From Actinomadura sp. CNU-125 (GTDB lineage: Bacteria > Actinomycetota > Actinomycetes > Streptosporangiales > Streptosporangiaceae), in the NCBI RefSeq assembly GCF_001942465.1, contig NZ_MKJY01000033.1, positions 1 to 64,000 on the forward strand: 64,000 bases of DNA, in the 5' to 3' direction. This document shows positions 53,235 to 61,578 of this stretch, piece by piece. Numbering within the stretch: the stretch's first letter is position 1; each line of letters opens with the position of its first letter. Below the pieces are notes generated by a model that was given only the letters and a program-made list of their open reading frames with translations, was not told where the DNA came from and did no database searches. A program made the translations under genes and the position numbers.

Positions 53235-54043
53235 GGGTTCTTGCCGGCGTCGTACTCGGCGAGCAGGTCCTCCTCGCTGGCGCCGCGCCGCCAGTAGCCG
53301 CAGAAGGTGACGGAGCGGCGGTGGACGCCGCGTTCGTTCACCATGTGGCGGCGCAGCGACTTGACGGTGGCCGACTCGCCCGCGATCCACACGTAGGCGC
53401 CGTCCGGGACGTCGGCGGCGCGGACGGCGCCGAGGAGGTCGGGGACCCAGGCGATCTCGGCGTCGGCCTTGGTGGGAAGGTCCTGGCGGTCCTCGGCGTG
53501 CGGGACGGAGACGAAGACCCGGGTCGGCGTGCCGGCGGGCAGCCAGGCGAGGTTGCCCGCGATGGCGGGCAGGGCGGTGATGTCCCCGGCGATGAACGAC
53601 GGGGGCGCCTCGGGCGGGCGGAAGTCGTAGCCGCCGTTGTCGGGGCCGGTGGGGCCGAGGACGGAGATGCGGGCGCCCGGCGCGGCCGCGGACGCCCACG
53701 AGGCGGCGGGGCCGGAGCCGCCGTCCGTGTGCATGGCGAAGTCGATGTCGAGTTCGCCGGGGCGCTGGTCGCGGACGGTGTAGGAGCGCATGATGCCGCG
53801 TTCGGCGGGGTCCATCGCGCGCCAGTCCTCGAACCAGGTCTCGGCCGTCCAGTTCGCGGGCATGACGGGCGCGTCCTGGTGCGGGTGCGGGAAGAACAGC
53901 TTGATCCGCTGGTCGCGCCCGGCGGAGGCGAAGCCGTCCAGGCCGGGGCCGCCGAGGGTGATCCGGACCATGGACGGGCCGAGCTTCTCGGAGCGCAGGA
54001 CGTGCAGGTCGAACAGGCCGTAGGGGTGCGTGGGAGTCGTCAT
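53219..54043 (-). CDS. Siderophore-interacting protein (ferric-siderophore reductase)
   Basis: 274 residues of the SIP/ViuB family: FAD-binding barrel (VRITLGGPGLDGFASAGRDQ, RGIMRSYTVRDQRPGELDID), SFIAGDITALPAIAGNLAWL and NAD-side YVWIAGESATVKSLRRHMVN, ending YWRRGASEEDLL. It reduces iron from imported ferric siderophore in the cytosol. ATG 54043 with AAAGG upstream, 11 nt after the binding-protein gene, so the two form one operon under the iron box. Confidence 0.92.
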   Translation of the reverse strand: MTTPTHPYGLFDLHVLRSEKLGPSMVRITLGGPGLDGFASAGRDQRIKLFFPHPHQDAPVMPANWTAETWFEDWRAMDPAERGIMRSYTVRDQRPGELDIDFAMHTDGGSGPAASWASAAAPGARISVLGPTGPDNGGYDFRPPEAPPSFIAGDITALPAIAGNLAWLPAGTPTRVFVSVPHAEDRQDLPTKADAEIAWVPDLLGAVRAADVPDGAYVWIAGESATVKSLRRHMVNERGVHRRSVTFCGYWRRGASEEDLLAEYDAGKNPYGEE

Positions 54044-54054
54044 GACGAAGCCTT

Positions 54055-55077
54055 TCAGCCGGTCTTTTCGGCGGACTCGATGGCCTTGGCCAGGTTCTCG
54101 AGGATCGGCGCGCAGCCCAGGTAGGAGAAGCGGGGCTCGGCCTCCCACGGGACGACCTGGCCGGCCTTGACGGCGGGCAGGTCGCGCCAGGCGGCCTTGC
54201 CGCCGAGGTCTTCGGGCTGCAGGGCCTGGGTGCGGCTGTCCAGGATGATGAGGTCGGCGGGGTAGCGGTCGGCGTTCTCCCAGCTCAGCTCCTCGTAGAA
54301 GCCGTTCTCGCCGAGCTTTTCCGGGGTGATCAGCTCGACGCCGAGTTCCTTGAAGAAGATGAGGTCGCTGTTCTTGTCGGGGCTGGACGCGTAGAAGAGG
54401 TCGGGGCTCGCGGACGCGGCGAGCACTCGCACGCCCTTGTTGGCCTCGACGGCGGTGCGCACGGCTTCGGCGGCCTTGTCGAACCGGGCCTTGGCCTCGG
54501 TGACCTTGGGGGCGTTCGGGTCGGCGCCGAGCGCGACGGCCAGTTCGCCCATGCGCCGGAGGGGCTTGGGCAGGGAGACCGCGCCGGTGGAGATCGCGAG
54601 GCTGGGGGCGAGGGCGTAGATCTTGTCGGCGCTCTCGGACGGGACGTAGAACAGCTCGCCGTCGACGAACATGTTGTCGACGAGGAGGTCGGGACTCAGC
54701 GCGGCGTACTTCTCGATGTTGAACTCGCCGAACGCGTTCCCGATGATCTCCAGGCGGTCCACCGGGAGCTCGCCGGCCTGCGGGTCGGGGGAGCCGTCCT
54801 GGAGCTTGGTCGGGCCGAACACGCCGACGAGCCGCTCGTCGACCCCGAAGTCGTACAGGGCGGCCGCCGTGCCGACATAGCCGACGACGCGGGTCGGGCG
54901 GGCCTTCAGGTCGATCTCCGTCCCGCGGTCGTCGGTGAAGGACCACGCGCCGAGGCCCTGGGTGACGTTTCCGCCGTCGTCCCCGCCGCACGCGGCCAGC
55001 ACGGCGCCGAGCGCGACGGCGCCGCTCGTCCCGAGGAAGCCGCGGCGGGTGAAGCGACGGGCAGAAAAACTAGACAT
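54055..55077 (-). CDS. Iron-siderophore ABC transporter substrate-binding lipoprotein
   Basis: 340 residues. Signal with both a twin-arginine-like RRFTRRGFLGTSG and a lipobox VLAACG, so probably Tat-exported and lipid-anchored. The FepB/FhuD fold is visible in RVVGYVGTAAALYDFGVDER, FNIEKYAALSPDLLVDNMFV and YPADLIILDSRT. ATG 55077 follows an AT-rich leader; the ribosome site is weak. Divergent from the permease genes, sharing the iron box between. Confidence 0.92.
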   Translation of the reverse strand: MSSFSARRFTRRGFLGTSGAVALGAVLAACGGDDGGNVTQGLGAWSFTDDRGTEIDLKARPTRVVGYVGTAAALYDFGVDERLVGVFGPTKLQDGSPDPQAGELPVDRLEIIGNAFGEFNIEKYAALSPDLLVDNMFVDGELFYVPSESADKIYALAPSLAISTGAVSLPKPLRRMGELAVALGADPNAPKVTEAKARFDKAAEAVRTAVEANKGVRVLAASASPDLFYASSPDKNSDLIFFKELGVELITPEKLGENGFYEELSWENADRYPADLIILDSRTQALQPEDLGGKAAWRDLPAVKAGQVVPWEAEPRFSYLGCAPILENLAKAIESAEKTG

Positions 55078-55132
55078 TTCGGGTGTTTCTCTCAATCAAA
55101 TAAGATGGTCGTATTGCGCCCCCGACGGGTGC

Positions 55133-55151
55133 TTAGGTTAACCTAACCTAA
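55133..55151. promoter_or_regulatory. Iron-regulator (DmdR/IdeR/DtxR) box
   Basis: TTAGGTTAACCTAACCTAA matches the 19-bp consensus TTAGGTTAGSCTAACCTAA except at one position. It lies between the divergent siderophore genes and should repress both when iron is plentiful. Confidence 0.9.
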
Positions 55152-55207
55152 GCCGTTGTTCCTAGAGTGGGGCCTGCTCAGCGTCCCGCCGTCCCCGGAG
55201 ACCGACC

Positions 55208-56269
55208 GTGACGTTGACGCAGTCCCCGCCCGCCGCGGCGGCGGACGCACCCCCGAGCGGGCCGCGGCGTCCCGCCCGGGCCGCCGGGCTCCTCGGCGCC
55301 GCGGCGCTGCTCCTGGTGATCGTGCTCCTGAGCCTCGCGATCGGAGCGAAGCCGCTGTCGCTCGGCGAGGCGTGGAACGGTCTCATCGACCCGGCCTCGG
55401 ACGCCTACACGGTCGTCCACGAGATGCGGCTGCCGCGCACGCTGCTCGGGCTGCTCGCCGGGACGGCCCTCGGGCTCGCCGGCGCGGTGATGCAGGCGCT
55501 CACCCGCAACCCCCTGGCGGATCCGGGGATCCTCGGCATCAACGCGGGCGCCGCCGCCGTCGTCGTCTCCGCGATCTCCTTCCTCGGCATCACGTCGTTC
55601 ACCGGCTTCGTATGGTTCGCGTTCGCGGGCGCGGGTCTCGTCGCCGTCCTGCTGTACGCGGTCGGCGGCGGGCGCGGCGCCACCCCGGCGCGGCTCGCCC
55701 TCGCGGGATCGGCGCTGAACGCGGCCCTGTTCTCCTACGTCAACGCCGTCCAGCTCCTCGACACCGCGTCGCTGGACCGCATGCGCTTCTGGACGGTCGG
55801 GTCCCTCGCCGCCGCGCAGGACTACACGGTCGTGCGGGTCGCGCCGTTCGTCGCCGCCGGGCTCGTCATGGCGCTGCTTCTGGCCCGTCCCCTGAACGCC
55901 ATGGCGATGGGGGAGGACGCGGCGCGCGCGCTCGGCGCCCCGGCCGCGCGCGCCCGCGGCGCCGCGATCGTCACGGTGACGCTGCTGTGCGGCGCGGCCA
56001 CGGCGGCGTGCGGCCCGATCGTCTTCGTGGGGCTGATGGTGCCGCACTTCGTCCGCGCCCTCACCGGCCCCGACCTGCGCTGGCTGCTGCCGTACTGCGC
56101 GGTGCTGTCCCCGGCGCTGATGCTCGGGGCGGACGTGCTCGGACGGGTCGTGGTGCGGCCCGCGGAGCTGCAGGTCGGCGTCGTCATGGCGGTCGCGGGC
56201 GGGCCGGTGTTCCTCTACTTCGTCCGCCGCCCGCGCGCCGGGCGGACGCGCAAGGCGGTGACGTCATGA
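55208..56269 (+). CDS. FecCD-family siderophore permease 1
   Basis: 353 residues, nine to ten helices. Family motifs RLPRTLLGLLAGTALGLAGA, MQALTRNPLADPGILGINAG, and GPIVFVGLMVPHFVRALTGP near the ATPase-contact loop. GTG 55208 with GGAGACC upstream. The stop overlaps permease 2 (ATGA). Works with permease 2 and the ATPase to import ferric siderophore. Confidence 0.93.
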   Translation: MTLTQSPPAAAADAPPSGPRRPARAAGLLGAAALLLVIVLLSLAIGAKPLSLGEAWNGLIDPASDAYTVVHEMRLPRTLLGLLAGTALGLAGAVMQALTRNPLADPGILGINAGAAAVVVSAISFLGITSFTGFVWFAFAGAGLVAVLLYAVGGGRGATPARLALAGSALNAALFSYVNAVQLLDTASLDRMRFWTVGSLAAAQDYTVVRVAPFVAAGLVMALLLARPLNAMAMGEDAARALGAPAARARGAAIVTVTLLCGAATAACGPIVFVGLMVPHFVRALTGPDLRWLLPYCAVLSPALMLGADVLGRVVVRPAELQVGVVMAVAGGPVFLYFVRRPRAGRTRKAVTS

Positions 56270-57321
56270 CGTCCCGCGCCGCGCGCACGGCGGTGCTGCG
56301 CACGCCCGCCGGGGTGTCGCTGCGCTACCGGCCGCGCGCGCTCGCCGTCGCGGGCGGCTGCCTCGTCGTCGCGCTGGCCGTCGGGGTGCTGCTGATCGGC
56401 ACCGGCGACTTCCCGATGACGCCCGCCGAGGTGATCCGCACGCTGGCCGGGCGGGGCGGCCCGGCCGAGTCGCTGATCGTCAACGAGATCCGGCTGCCGC
56501 GGGTGGTGACCGGCCTGGCCGTCGGCGCGGCGCTCGGGCTCGGCGGCGCGATCTTCCAGTCGCTCACCCGCAACCCGCTCGGCAGCCCCGACATCCTCGG
56601 CTTCACCTCGGGCGCGTCCACCGGCGTGCTCGTGATGATCGTGCTGGCCGGGGGCGGCGGCGTCGCGGTAGCGTCCGGCGCCGCCGCGGGCGGCATCGCG
56701 ACCGGCCTGCTGATCTACGCGGTGGCCGGGCGGGACGGCGCGCACGGGCAGCGGCTCGTCCTGGTCGGCATCGGGACGGCCGCGATCCTGACCGGCGTGA
56801 ACGGCTACCTGCTCACCCAGGCGCACATCACCGAGGCGGCGCGCGCGGTGCTGTGGCTGACCGGCAGCCTGGACGGCCGCGACTGGGCCGACGCGGCGCC
56901 CGTCCTGGTCGCGCTGGCGGTCCTCGGGCCGCTGGTGGCGGTCGGGTGCGAGGGCGCGCGCTGCGGATGCTGGAGCTGGGGGTCGACGCCGCGCACGGGC
57001 TCGGCGTCCCGATCGAGCGCGCCCGGCATGCTCATGCTGGCCGCCGCGGTGCTGCTGACGGCGCTGGCCGCCGCGGCGGCGGGTCCGGTGGCGTTCGTGG
57101 CGCTGACCGCGCCGCTGCTCGCCCGCCGGCTGACCCGGGCGAGCGGCCCCGGGCTGCTGCCCGCGATGTGCATGGGCGCGGCGCTGCTGGTCGCCGCCGA
57201 CTGGCTCGCGCAGAACGCCTTCCCGGGACGCCAGCTCCCGGTCGGCGTCGTGACCGGGCTGCTCGGCGGCGGATACCTGGTCTGGCTCCTGGTGGCCGAA
57301 CGCAAGAGGGGACGGATTTGA
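56266..57321 (+). CDS. FecCD-family siderophore permease 2
   Basis: 351 residues. RLPRVVTGLAVGAALGLGGA, FQSLTRNPLGSPDILGFTSG and GPVAFVALTAPLLARRLTRA. Between about 56950 and 57027 the frame-matched sequence is not a FecCD sequence (CEGARCGCWSWGSTPRTGS), while the alternative frame gives the conserved ALRMLELGVDAAHGLGVPIE, so a pair of compensating indels distorts some 25 residues without stopping translation. An annotation that keeps the open frame will carry a false segment. Confidence 0.9.
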   Translation: MTSRAARTAVLRTPAGVSLRYRPRALAVAGGCLVVALAVGVLLIGTGDFPMTPAEVIRTLAGRGGPAESLIVNEIRLPRVVTGLAVGAALGLGGAIFQSLTRNPLGSPDILGFTSGASTGVLVMIVLAGGGGVAVASGAAAGGIATGLLIYAVAGRDGAHGQRLVLVGIGTAAILTGVNGYLLTQAHITEAARAVLWLTGSLDGRDWADAAPVLVALAVLGPLVAVGCEGARCGCWSWGSTPRTGSASRSSAPGMLMLAAAVLLTALAAAAAGPVAFVALTAPLLARRLTRASGPGLLPAMCMGAALLVAADWLAQNAFPGRQLPVGVVTGLLGGGYLVWLLVAERKRGRI

Positions 57322-57322
57322 G

Positions 57323-58147
57323 ATGACGACCGATCTGCATTCCGGCGGGGACGCGCGGCTGAGCGGCACCGGCCTCACGCTCGCCTACGACAAGCGGACG
57401 ATCACCCGGGACCTCGACGTCGTCGTCCCGGACGGCTCGTTCACCGTGATCGTCGGGCCGAACGCGTGCGGCAAGTCGACGCTGCTGCGGGCGCTCGCCC
57501 GCATCCTCAAGCCGTCCGCCGGGTCGGTCGTCCTGGACGGCGAGCCGATCGCGGGCTGGCCCGCCAAGAAGCTCGCGCGGACGCTCGGGCTGCTGCCCCA
57601 GTCGTCCATCGCGCCCGAGGGGATCTCGGTCGCCGACCTCGTCGCGCGCGGCCGGTACCCGCACCAGGGGCTGCTGCGGCAGTGGTCGAAGGAGGACGAG
57701 CGGGTCGTCGGCGAGTCGATGGCCGCGACGGCCGTCGACAACCTGGCGGACCGCAGCGTGGACGAGCTGTCGGGCGGGCAGCGGCAGCGCGTGTGGATCG
57801 CGATGGCGCTGGCCCAGCAGACGCCCCTGCTGCTGCTGGACGAGCCCACCACGTACCTCGACATCGCGCACCAGATCGAGATCCTCGACCTGTGCGCGCG
57901 CCTGCACGAGGAGGGGCGCACGGTCGTCGCCGTCCTGCACGACCTGAACCACGCGGCCCGCTACGCCACCCACATGATCGCGATGCGGGAGGGGCAGATC
58001 GTCGCGGAGGGCGAGCCCGCCGACGTCGTCACCGCCGATCTCGTCGAGCGGGTGTTCGGGCTGCCGTGCCGGGTGATCGACTGCCCCGAGACGGGCACGC
58101 CGCTGGTCGTCCCGGCCGCCCGGACCCGGACCCCCGCCCTGAGCTGA
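57323..58147 (+). CDS. Ferric-siderophore ABC transporter ATP-binding protein
   Basis: 274 residues of FepC/FecE type: Walker A VGPNACGKSTLLRALARILK, signature ELSGGQRQRVWIAMALAQQT, Walker B LLLLDEPTTYLDIAHQIEIL, H-loop VLHDLNHAARYATHMIAMRE. ATG 57323 lies 1 nt after the permease 2 stop. Completes the importer of one operon. Confidence 0.95.
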   Translation: MTTDLHSGGDARLSGTGLTLAYDKRTITRDLDVVVPDGSFTVIVGPNACGKSTLLRALARILKPSAGSVVLDGEPIAGWPAKKLARTLGLLPQSSIAPEGISVADLVARGRYPHQGLLRQWSKEDERVVGESMAATAVDNLADRSVDELSGGQRQRVWIAMALAQQTPLLLLDEPTTYLDIAHQIEILDLCARLHEEGRTVVAVLHDLNHAARYATHMIAMREGQIVAEGEPADVVTADLVERVFGLPCRVIDCPETGTPLVVPAARTRTPALS

Positions 58148-58199
58148 CCGGGCGGCGGAGCCGGACCGAGCCGGGCGCGCCCGGACCGTCCGTCTCCGG

Positions 58200-58240
58200 G
58201 ATCGTTGTACGCTCATAACCGTTATATGCGTACAACGATC
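58200..58240. promoter_or_regulatory. 41-bp nested palindrome, operator of the MFS/MarR operon
   Basis: Perfect 13-bp arms GATCGTTGTACGC (58200-58212) and GCGTACAACGATC (58228-58240) enclose a second perfect palindrome ATAACCGTTAT (58215-58225). It ends right before GGAGGG and the GTG of the MFS gene. Confidence 0.7.
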
Positions 58241-58248
58241 GGAGGGTC

Positions 58249-59883
58249 GTGGCCGACCTCGGTCCCCGCCGGAAAGCGCTGGTGCTGGCGATCTGCTCGA
58301 TGAGCCTGCTCATCGTCAGCCTGGACAACACCGTCCTCAACGTCGCGCTGCCGTCCCTCCAGCGCGAGTTCGGGTCCACGCTGTCCGGGCTGCAGTGGAC
58401 GATCGACGCCTACCTCATCGTGCTCGCGTCGCTGCTCATCCTGTCCGGGGCGACCGCCGACCGGCTCGGCCGCCGCCGGACGTTCCAGACGGGCCTGGCC
58501 GTGTTCGGCATCGGCTCGGTGCTGTGCAGCCTCGCGCCGTCGCTCGGCTGGCTCGTCGCCGCCCGCGTCGTGCAGGCGGTCGGCGGGTCCATGCTCAACC
58601 CCGTCGCCATGTCGATCATCACGAACGTGTTCACCGAGCCGCGCGAGCGGGCCCGCGCCATCGGCGTGTGGGGCGCCGTCGTCGGCCTCGGCATGGGGCT
58701 CGGGCCGCTGGTCGGCGGGCTGCTGGTCGACTCGGTCGGCTGGCGCGCGATCTTCTGGCTGAACGTGCCGATCGCGCTGGCCGCGCTCGTGCTGACCGCG
58801 CTGTTCGTGCCCGAGTCGCGCGCCGAGCGGCCGCGCCGTCCCGACCCCGTCGGCCAGAGCATGATGATCGTGCTGCTCGCCGGGACGACGTTCGCGATCA
58901 TCGAGGGCCCCGGGCTCGGCTGGACCCACCCGGCCGTGCTCGGCTGCGTCGCCGTGTCCGCCGCCGCACTGTGCGCGTTCGTGGTGAGCGCGCGGCGCGT
59001 CCGGGAACCGCTGATCGACCTGCGCTTCTTCCGGAGCGTCCCGTTCTCCGGCGCCACGCTCGTCGCGATCACCGGCTGCGCGGGATTCGCCGGGTTCCTG
59101 TTCATCAACACCATCTACCTGCAGAACGTCCGCGGCATGTCCGCGCTGCAGGCCGGGCTCTGCCTGCTGCCGATGGCCGCGACGATGGCCGTGTGCGCCG
59201 CGCTGTCGGGACGGATCGTCGCCGCCCGCGGCCCCCGCCTCCCGCTGCAGACCTCCGGTGCGGCGATGCTCGCCAGCGGGCTGCTGTTCACCCTCGCCGA
59301 CGCCCAGGCGCACGACGCCGCGCTGTTCGGCGCGTACGTGCTGTTCGGCGTCGGGTTCGGCATGCTGAACTCGCCGATCACCAACACGGCCGTCTCCGGG
59401 ATGCCGCGCGCCCAGGCCGGGGTGGCGGCCGCCGTCACCTCCACCAGCCGGCAGATCGGCCAGGCCCTCGGCGTGGCCGTCATCGGCGCCGTGCTCGCCG
59501 CCGGAACCGCCGGGACGTTCGCCGCGCCCGCCTTCGCGGCGGCGGCCCGCCCGGCATACTGGGTGGTGGTGGGCTGCTCCGTCGCCGTGCTCGTGCTCGG
59601 GACGGTCACCACCGGCCGCCGCGCCGTCCGCAGCGCGGCGCGCGTTGCCGACCTGTTCGACCCCGCCGAACGCCCTGTGACCGGAGCCAGCACCGGAGCG
59701 AGCACCCGATCACCGAGACCGAGCCCGCCCACGAGCCCGCCCACGAACCCGCCCGCGAGCGCGTCCGCGAGCCCGACCCGGACCCGGCGGCCGACCCCGC
59801 CGCCCGTGCGTGGCGCAACCTGCGGCTCGCGGTCCTGGAGCGCGGCGACCGCAGGCGGGAGGCCACCGAGGCGCTCGGGATGA
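58249..59883 (+). CDS. MFS efflux transporter, DHA2 (14-helix) family
   Basis: About 475 residues of true transporter: MSLLIVSLDNTVLNVALPSL (motif D1), ATADRLGRRRTFQTGLAVFG (motif A), VWGAVVGLGMGLGPLVGGLL (motif C), GFLFINTIYLQNVRGMSALQ. It resembles EmrB/QacA drug-proton antiporters. GTG 58249 lies close behind GGAGGG. The open frame continues to 59883, but the part after about 59680 (STRSPRPSPPTSPPTNPPAS) is the wrong-frame shadow of the MarR gene, so the real C-terminus is near FDPAERPV. The gene lies behind a 41-bp palindrome and before its likely regulator. Confidence 0.88.
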   Translation: MADLGPRRKALVLAICSMSLLIVSLDNTVLNVALPSLQREFGSTLSGLQWTIDAYLIVLASLLILSGATADRLGRRRTFQTGLAVFGIGSVLCSLAPSLGWLVAARVVQAVGGSMLNPVAMSIITNVFTEPRERARAIGVWGAVVGLGMGLGPLVGGLLVDSVGWRAIFWLNVPIALAALVLTALFVPESRAERPRRPDPVGQSMMIVLLAGTTFAIIEGPGLGWTHPAVLGCVAVSAAALCAFVVSARRVREPLIDLRFFRSVPFSGATLVAITGCAGFAGFLFINTIYLQNVRGMSALQAGLCLLPMAATMAVCAALSGRIVAARGPRLPLQTSGAAMLASGLLFTLADAQAHDAALFGAYVLFGVGFGMLNSPITNTAVSGMPRAQAGVAAAVTSTSRQIGQALGVAVIGAVLAAGTAGTFAAPAFAAAARPAYWVVVGCSVAVLVLGTVTTGRRAVRSAARVADLFDPAERPVTGASTGASTRSPRPSPPTSPPTNPPASASASPTRTRRPTPPPVRGATCGSRSWSAATAGGRPPRRSG

Positions 59884-60206
59884 GCTTCTTCCGGGTGAAG
59901 GCGCTGTGCCACATCGCCGCCGCGCCCGTCCCGATGACGCTGCGCGACCTCGCCCACGACCTCGTCACCGACCGTCCCTACGCCACCCTCGTCGTGGACG
60001 ATCTCGTCGGCCGCGGCCTCGCCGAACGGGCCGTCAACCCCGGCGACCGGCGCTCCAAGCTCGTGACGGCCACCGCGGCCGGACGGGCGGCGGCGCGGGA
60101 CGCCGAGCGCATCCTCAACACCCCGCCGCCCGCCCTGTACGACCTGCCGCCCGAGGACGTCGCCGCCCTCGACCGCATCGCCGCCCGCCTCGCCGCCGCC
60201 CGCTGA
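59677..60206 (+). CDS. MarR-family transcriptional regulator
   Basis: About 176 residues. The core is ALGMSFFRVKALCHIAAAPV, LRDLAHDLVTDRPYATLVVD and VNPGDRRSKLVTATAAGRAA, a winged-helix MarR domain with the DxRS/K wing. No good start exists in the main frame; a GTG at 59677 joined by one indel near 59705 to an HEPAHEPARERVREPD-rich N-terminus is the best reconstruction. It follows the MFS gene and probably binds the palindrome upstream of it. Confidence 0.8.
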
Positions 60207-60312
60207 CCCGTCCGGACGGGGTGTCCGGACGGGCTCGTGCGGGCCCGCGCCGCCGAGCCCGGCGTCCGCGGGGGACGCCGGGCACGGCGCGGGAGCGGGA
60301 GCGGTCAGGCGG

Positions 60313-61578
60313 TCACTTCCCGGCCGGGACCGTGTAGGTGGTCGCGGCCTCGGACGCCTCGGCGGCGCGCTCGACGACCAGGCCGCCGAGCGCCTCCTTG
60401 TCCGCCCGCAGGATGTAGGTCTTGCGGGTGGCGGGCTCGGTGAACGTGGAGAAGTCCATCGGCGTGCCGTAACCGGTGTCGTAGGACTTGCGGGCCCGGT
60501 GGAGGTTGATGACGCTCTCGCGCGTCAGGTCCTTGGCCTTGCACGCCTCCTTCAGCGCGTCCACGAAGATGGCCGCGTTGGTGTAGCCGTTGACGACCGC
60601 GTTGTCGAGCGGCTGCCCCGGGTACTTCTTGCCGTAGGCGTCCGCGAGCTTCTTGACCGCCGGGAGGTCGGACCCGATGGGCGCGCCGGCGCTGGTGAGG
60701 TAGAAGCCCTTCAGCAGGGCGGGCGCGGCCTCGGTCTTCAGCAGCTGCGGGGAGAACCCGGAGTTGCTGGCGACGATCGGGGCGGTCACGCCGCGGCTGC
60801 GGACGATCCCGGCCAGCGACGCCGACTGGCGCGGGCCCGCGCTCATCAGGATCGCCTTCACGTCGGCGCTCTCCAGCGCCGACGCCTGCGCGGTCATGTC
60901 CGTCGCGGTCGCCTTGATCTTCTGCTCGACCAGTTCGAGGCCGTACTTCTCGGCGGCGTGCTTGGAGCCGTTCAGCGCGCTCTCGCCGTAGTCGCCCTCG
61001 AAGTACACGTGCCCGATCTTGTCGCCCTTCTCGATCATCCCCTCGTCCATCAGCCAGGACACGCCGTTGATCATGTCGATGTCGTAGGTCGTGCCGGTGA
61101 CCTGGATGTACTTGCTGCCGAGCAGGGTCGTCGACCAGGCGTTCGGGATGATGAACATCTTGTCGGTCTCGATGCGCTGCTTCAGCGCCGACACCATCGG
61201 CGACCCGATGAACTGCGGCATCCCGACGACCTCGCCCTGCAGCTCGCTGTAGGCGGAGACGGCCTTCTGGACGTCGTAGCCGTGGTCGCGGACGACCAGC
61301 TCCAGGTCCCGGCCGCAGACGCCCCCGGCCTTGTTGACCTCCTCGACGTACATCTGCTGCGCCTGCGTGAGGCTCTTGCCGAGCGGCGCGTACACGCCGG
61401 TCAGGTCGGTCTCGACGCCGATCTTGATGACGTCGTCGGTGACGCCGACGCCGACCTTGACGCCGCTCGCGTCGGTCCCGCCGGAACCGCCCGTCGCCTT
61501 CTCGCTGCAGGCCGTCATGCCCAGGGGCAGGATCATCGCCAAGGCGGCCGCCGCCGTGACGCGCACCTTACGCTTCAT
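60313..61578 (-). CDS. Branched-chain amino-acid-type ABC transporter substrate-binding lipoprotein
   Basis: 421 residues. Lipoprotein signal with lipobox GMTAC, then a periplasmic-binding-protein type I fold: VIKIGVETDLTGVYAPLGKS, ELVVRDHGYDVQKAVSAYSE, IGHVYFEGDYGESALNGSKH. It belongs to the LivK/urea/amide-binding group; the ligand is not clear. ATG 61578 with AAAGGAG 10 nt upstream. Overlaps the stop of the permease gene by 4 nt; last gene of the operon, so its products follow ATPase and permeases. Confidence 0.9.
   Translation of the reverse strand: MKRKVRVTAAAALAMILPLGMTACSEKATGGSGGTDASGVKVGVGVTDDVIKIGVETDLTGVYAPLGKSLTQAQQMYVEEVNKAGGVCGRDLELVVRDHGYDVQKAVSAYSELQGEVVGMPQFIGSPMVSALKQRIETDKMFIIPNAWSTTLLGSKYIQVTGTTYDIDMINGVSWLMDEGMIEKGDKIGHVYFEGDYGESALNGSKHAAEKYGLELVEQKIKATATDMTAQASALESADVKAILMSAGPRQSASLAGIVRSRGVTAPIVASNSGFSPQLLKTEAAPALLKGFYLTSAGAPIGSDLPAVKKLADAYGKKYPGQPLDNAVVNGYTNAAIFVDALKEACKAKDLTRESVINLHRARKSYDTGYGTPMDFSTFTEPATRKTYILRADKEALGGLVVERAAEASEAATTYTVPAGK

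Noticed and set aside
59690-59883. A Pro/Ser/Thr-rich C-terminal tail of the DHA2 transporter
   Set aside because: The same bases in another frame encode the start of the MarR protein with conserved sequence, so the tail is an artefact of a frame break.
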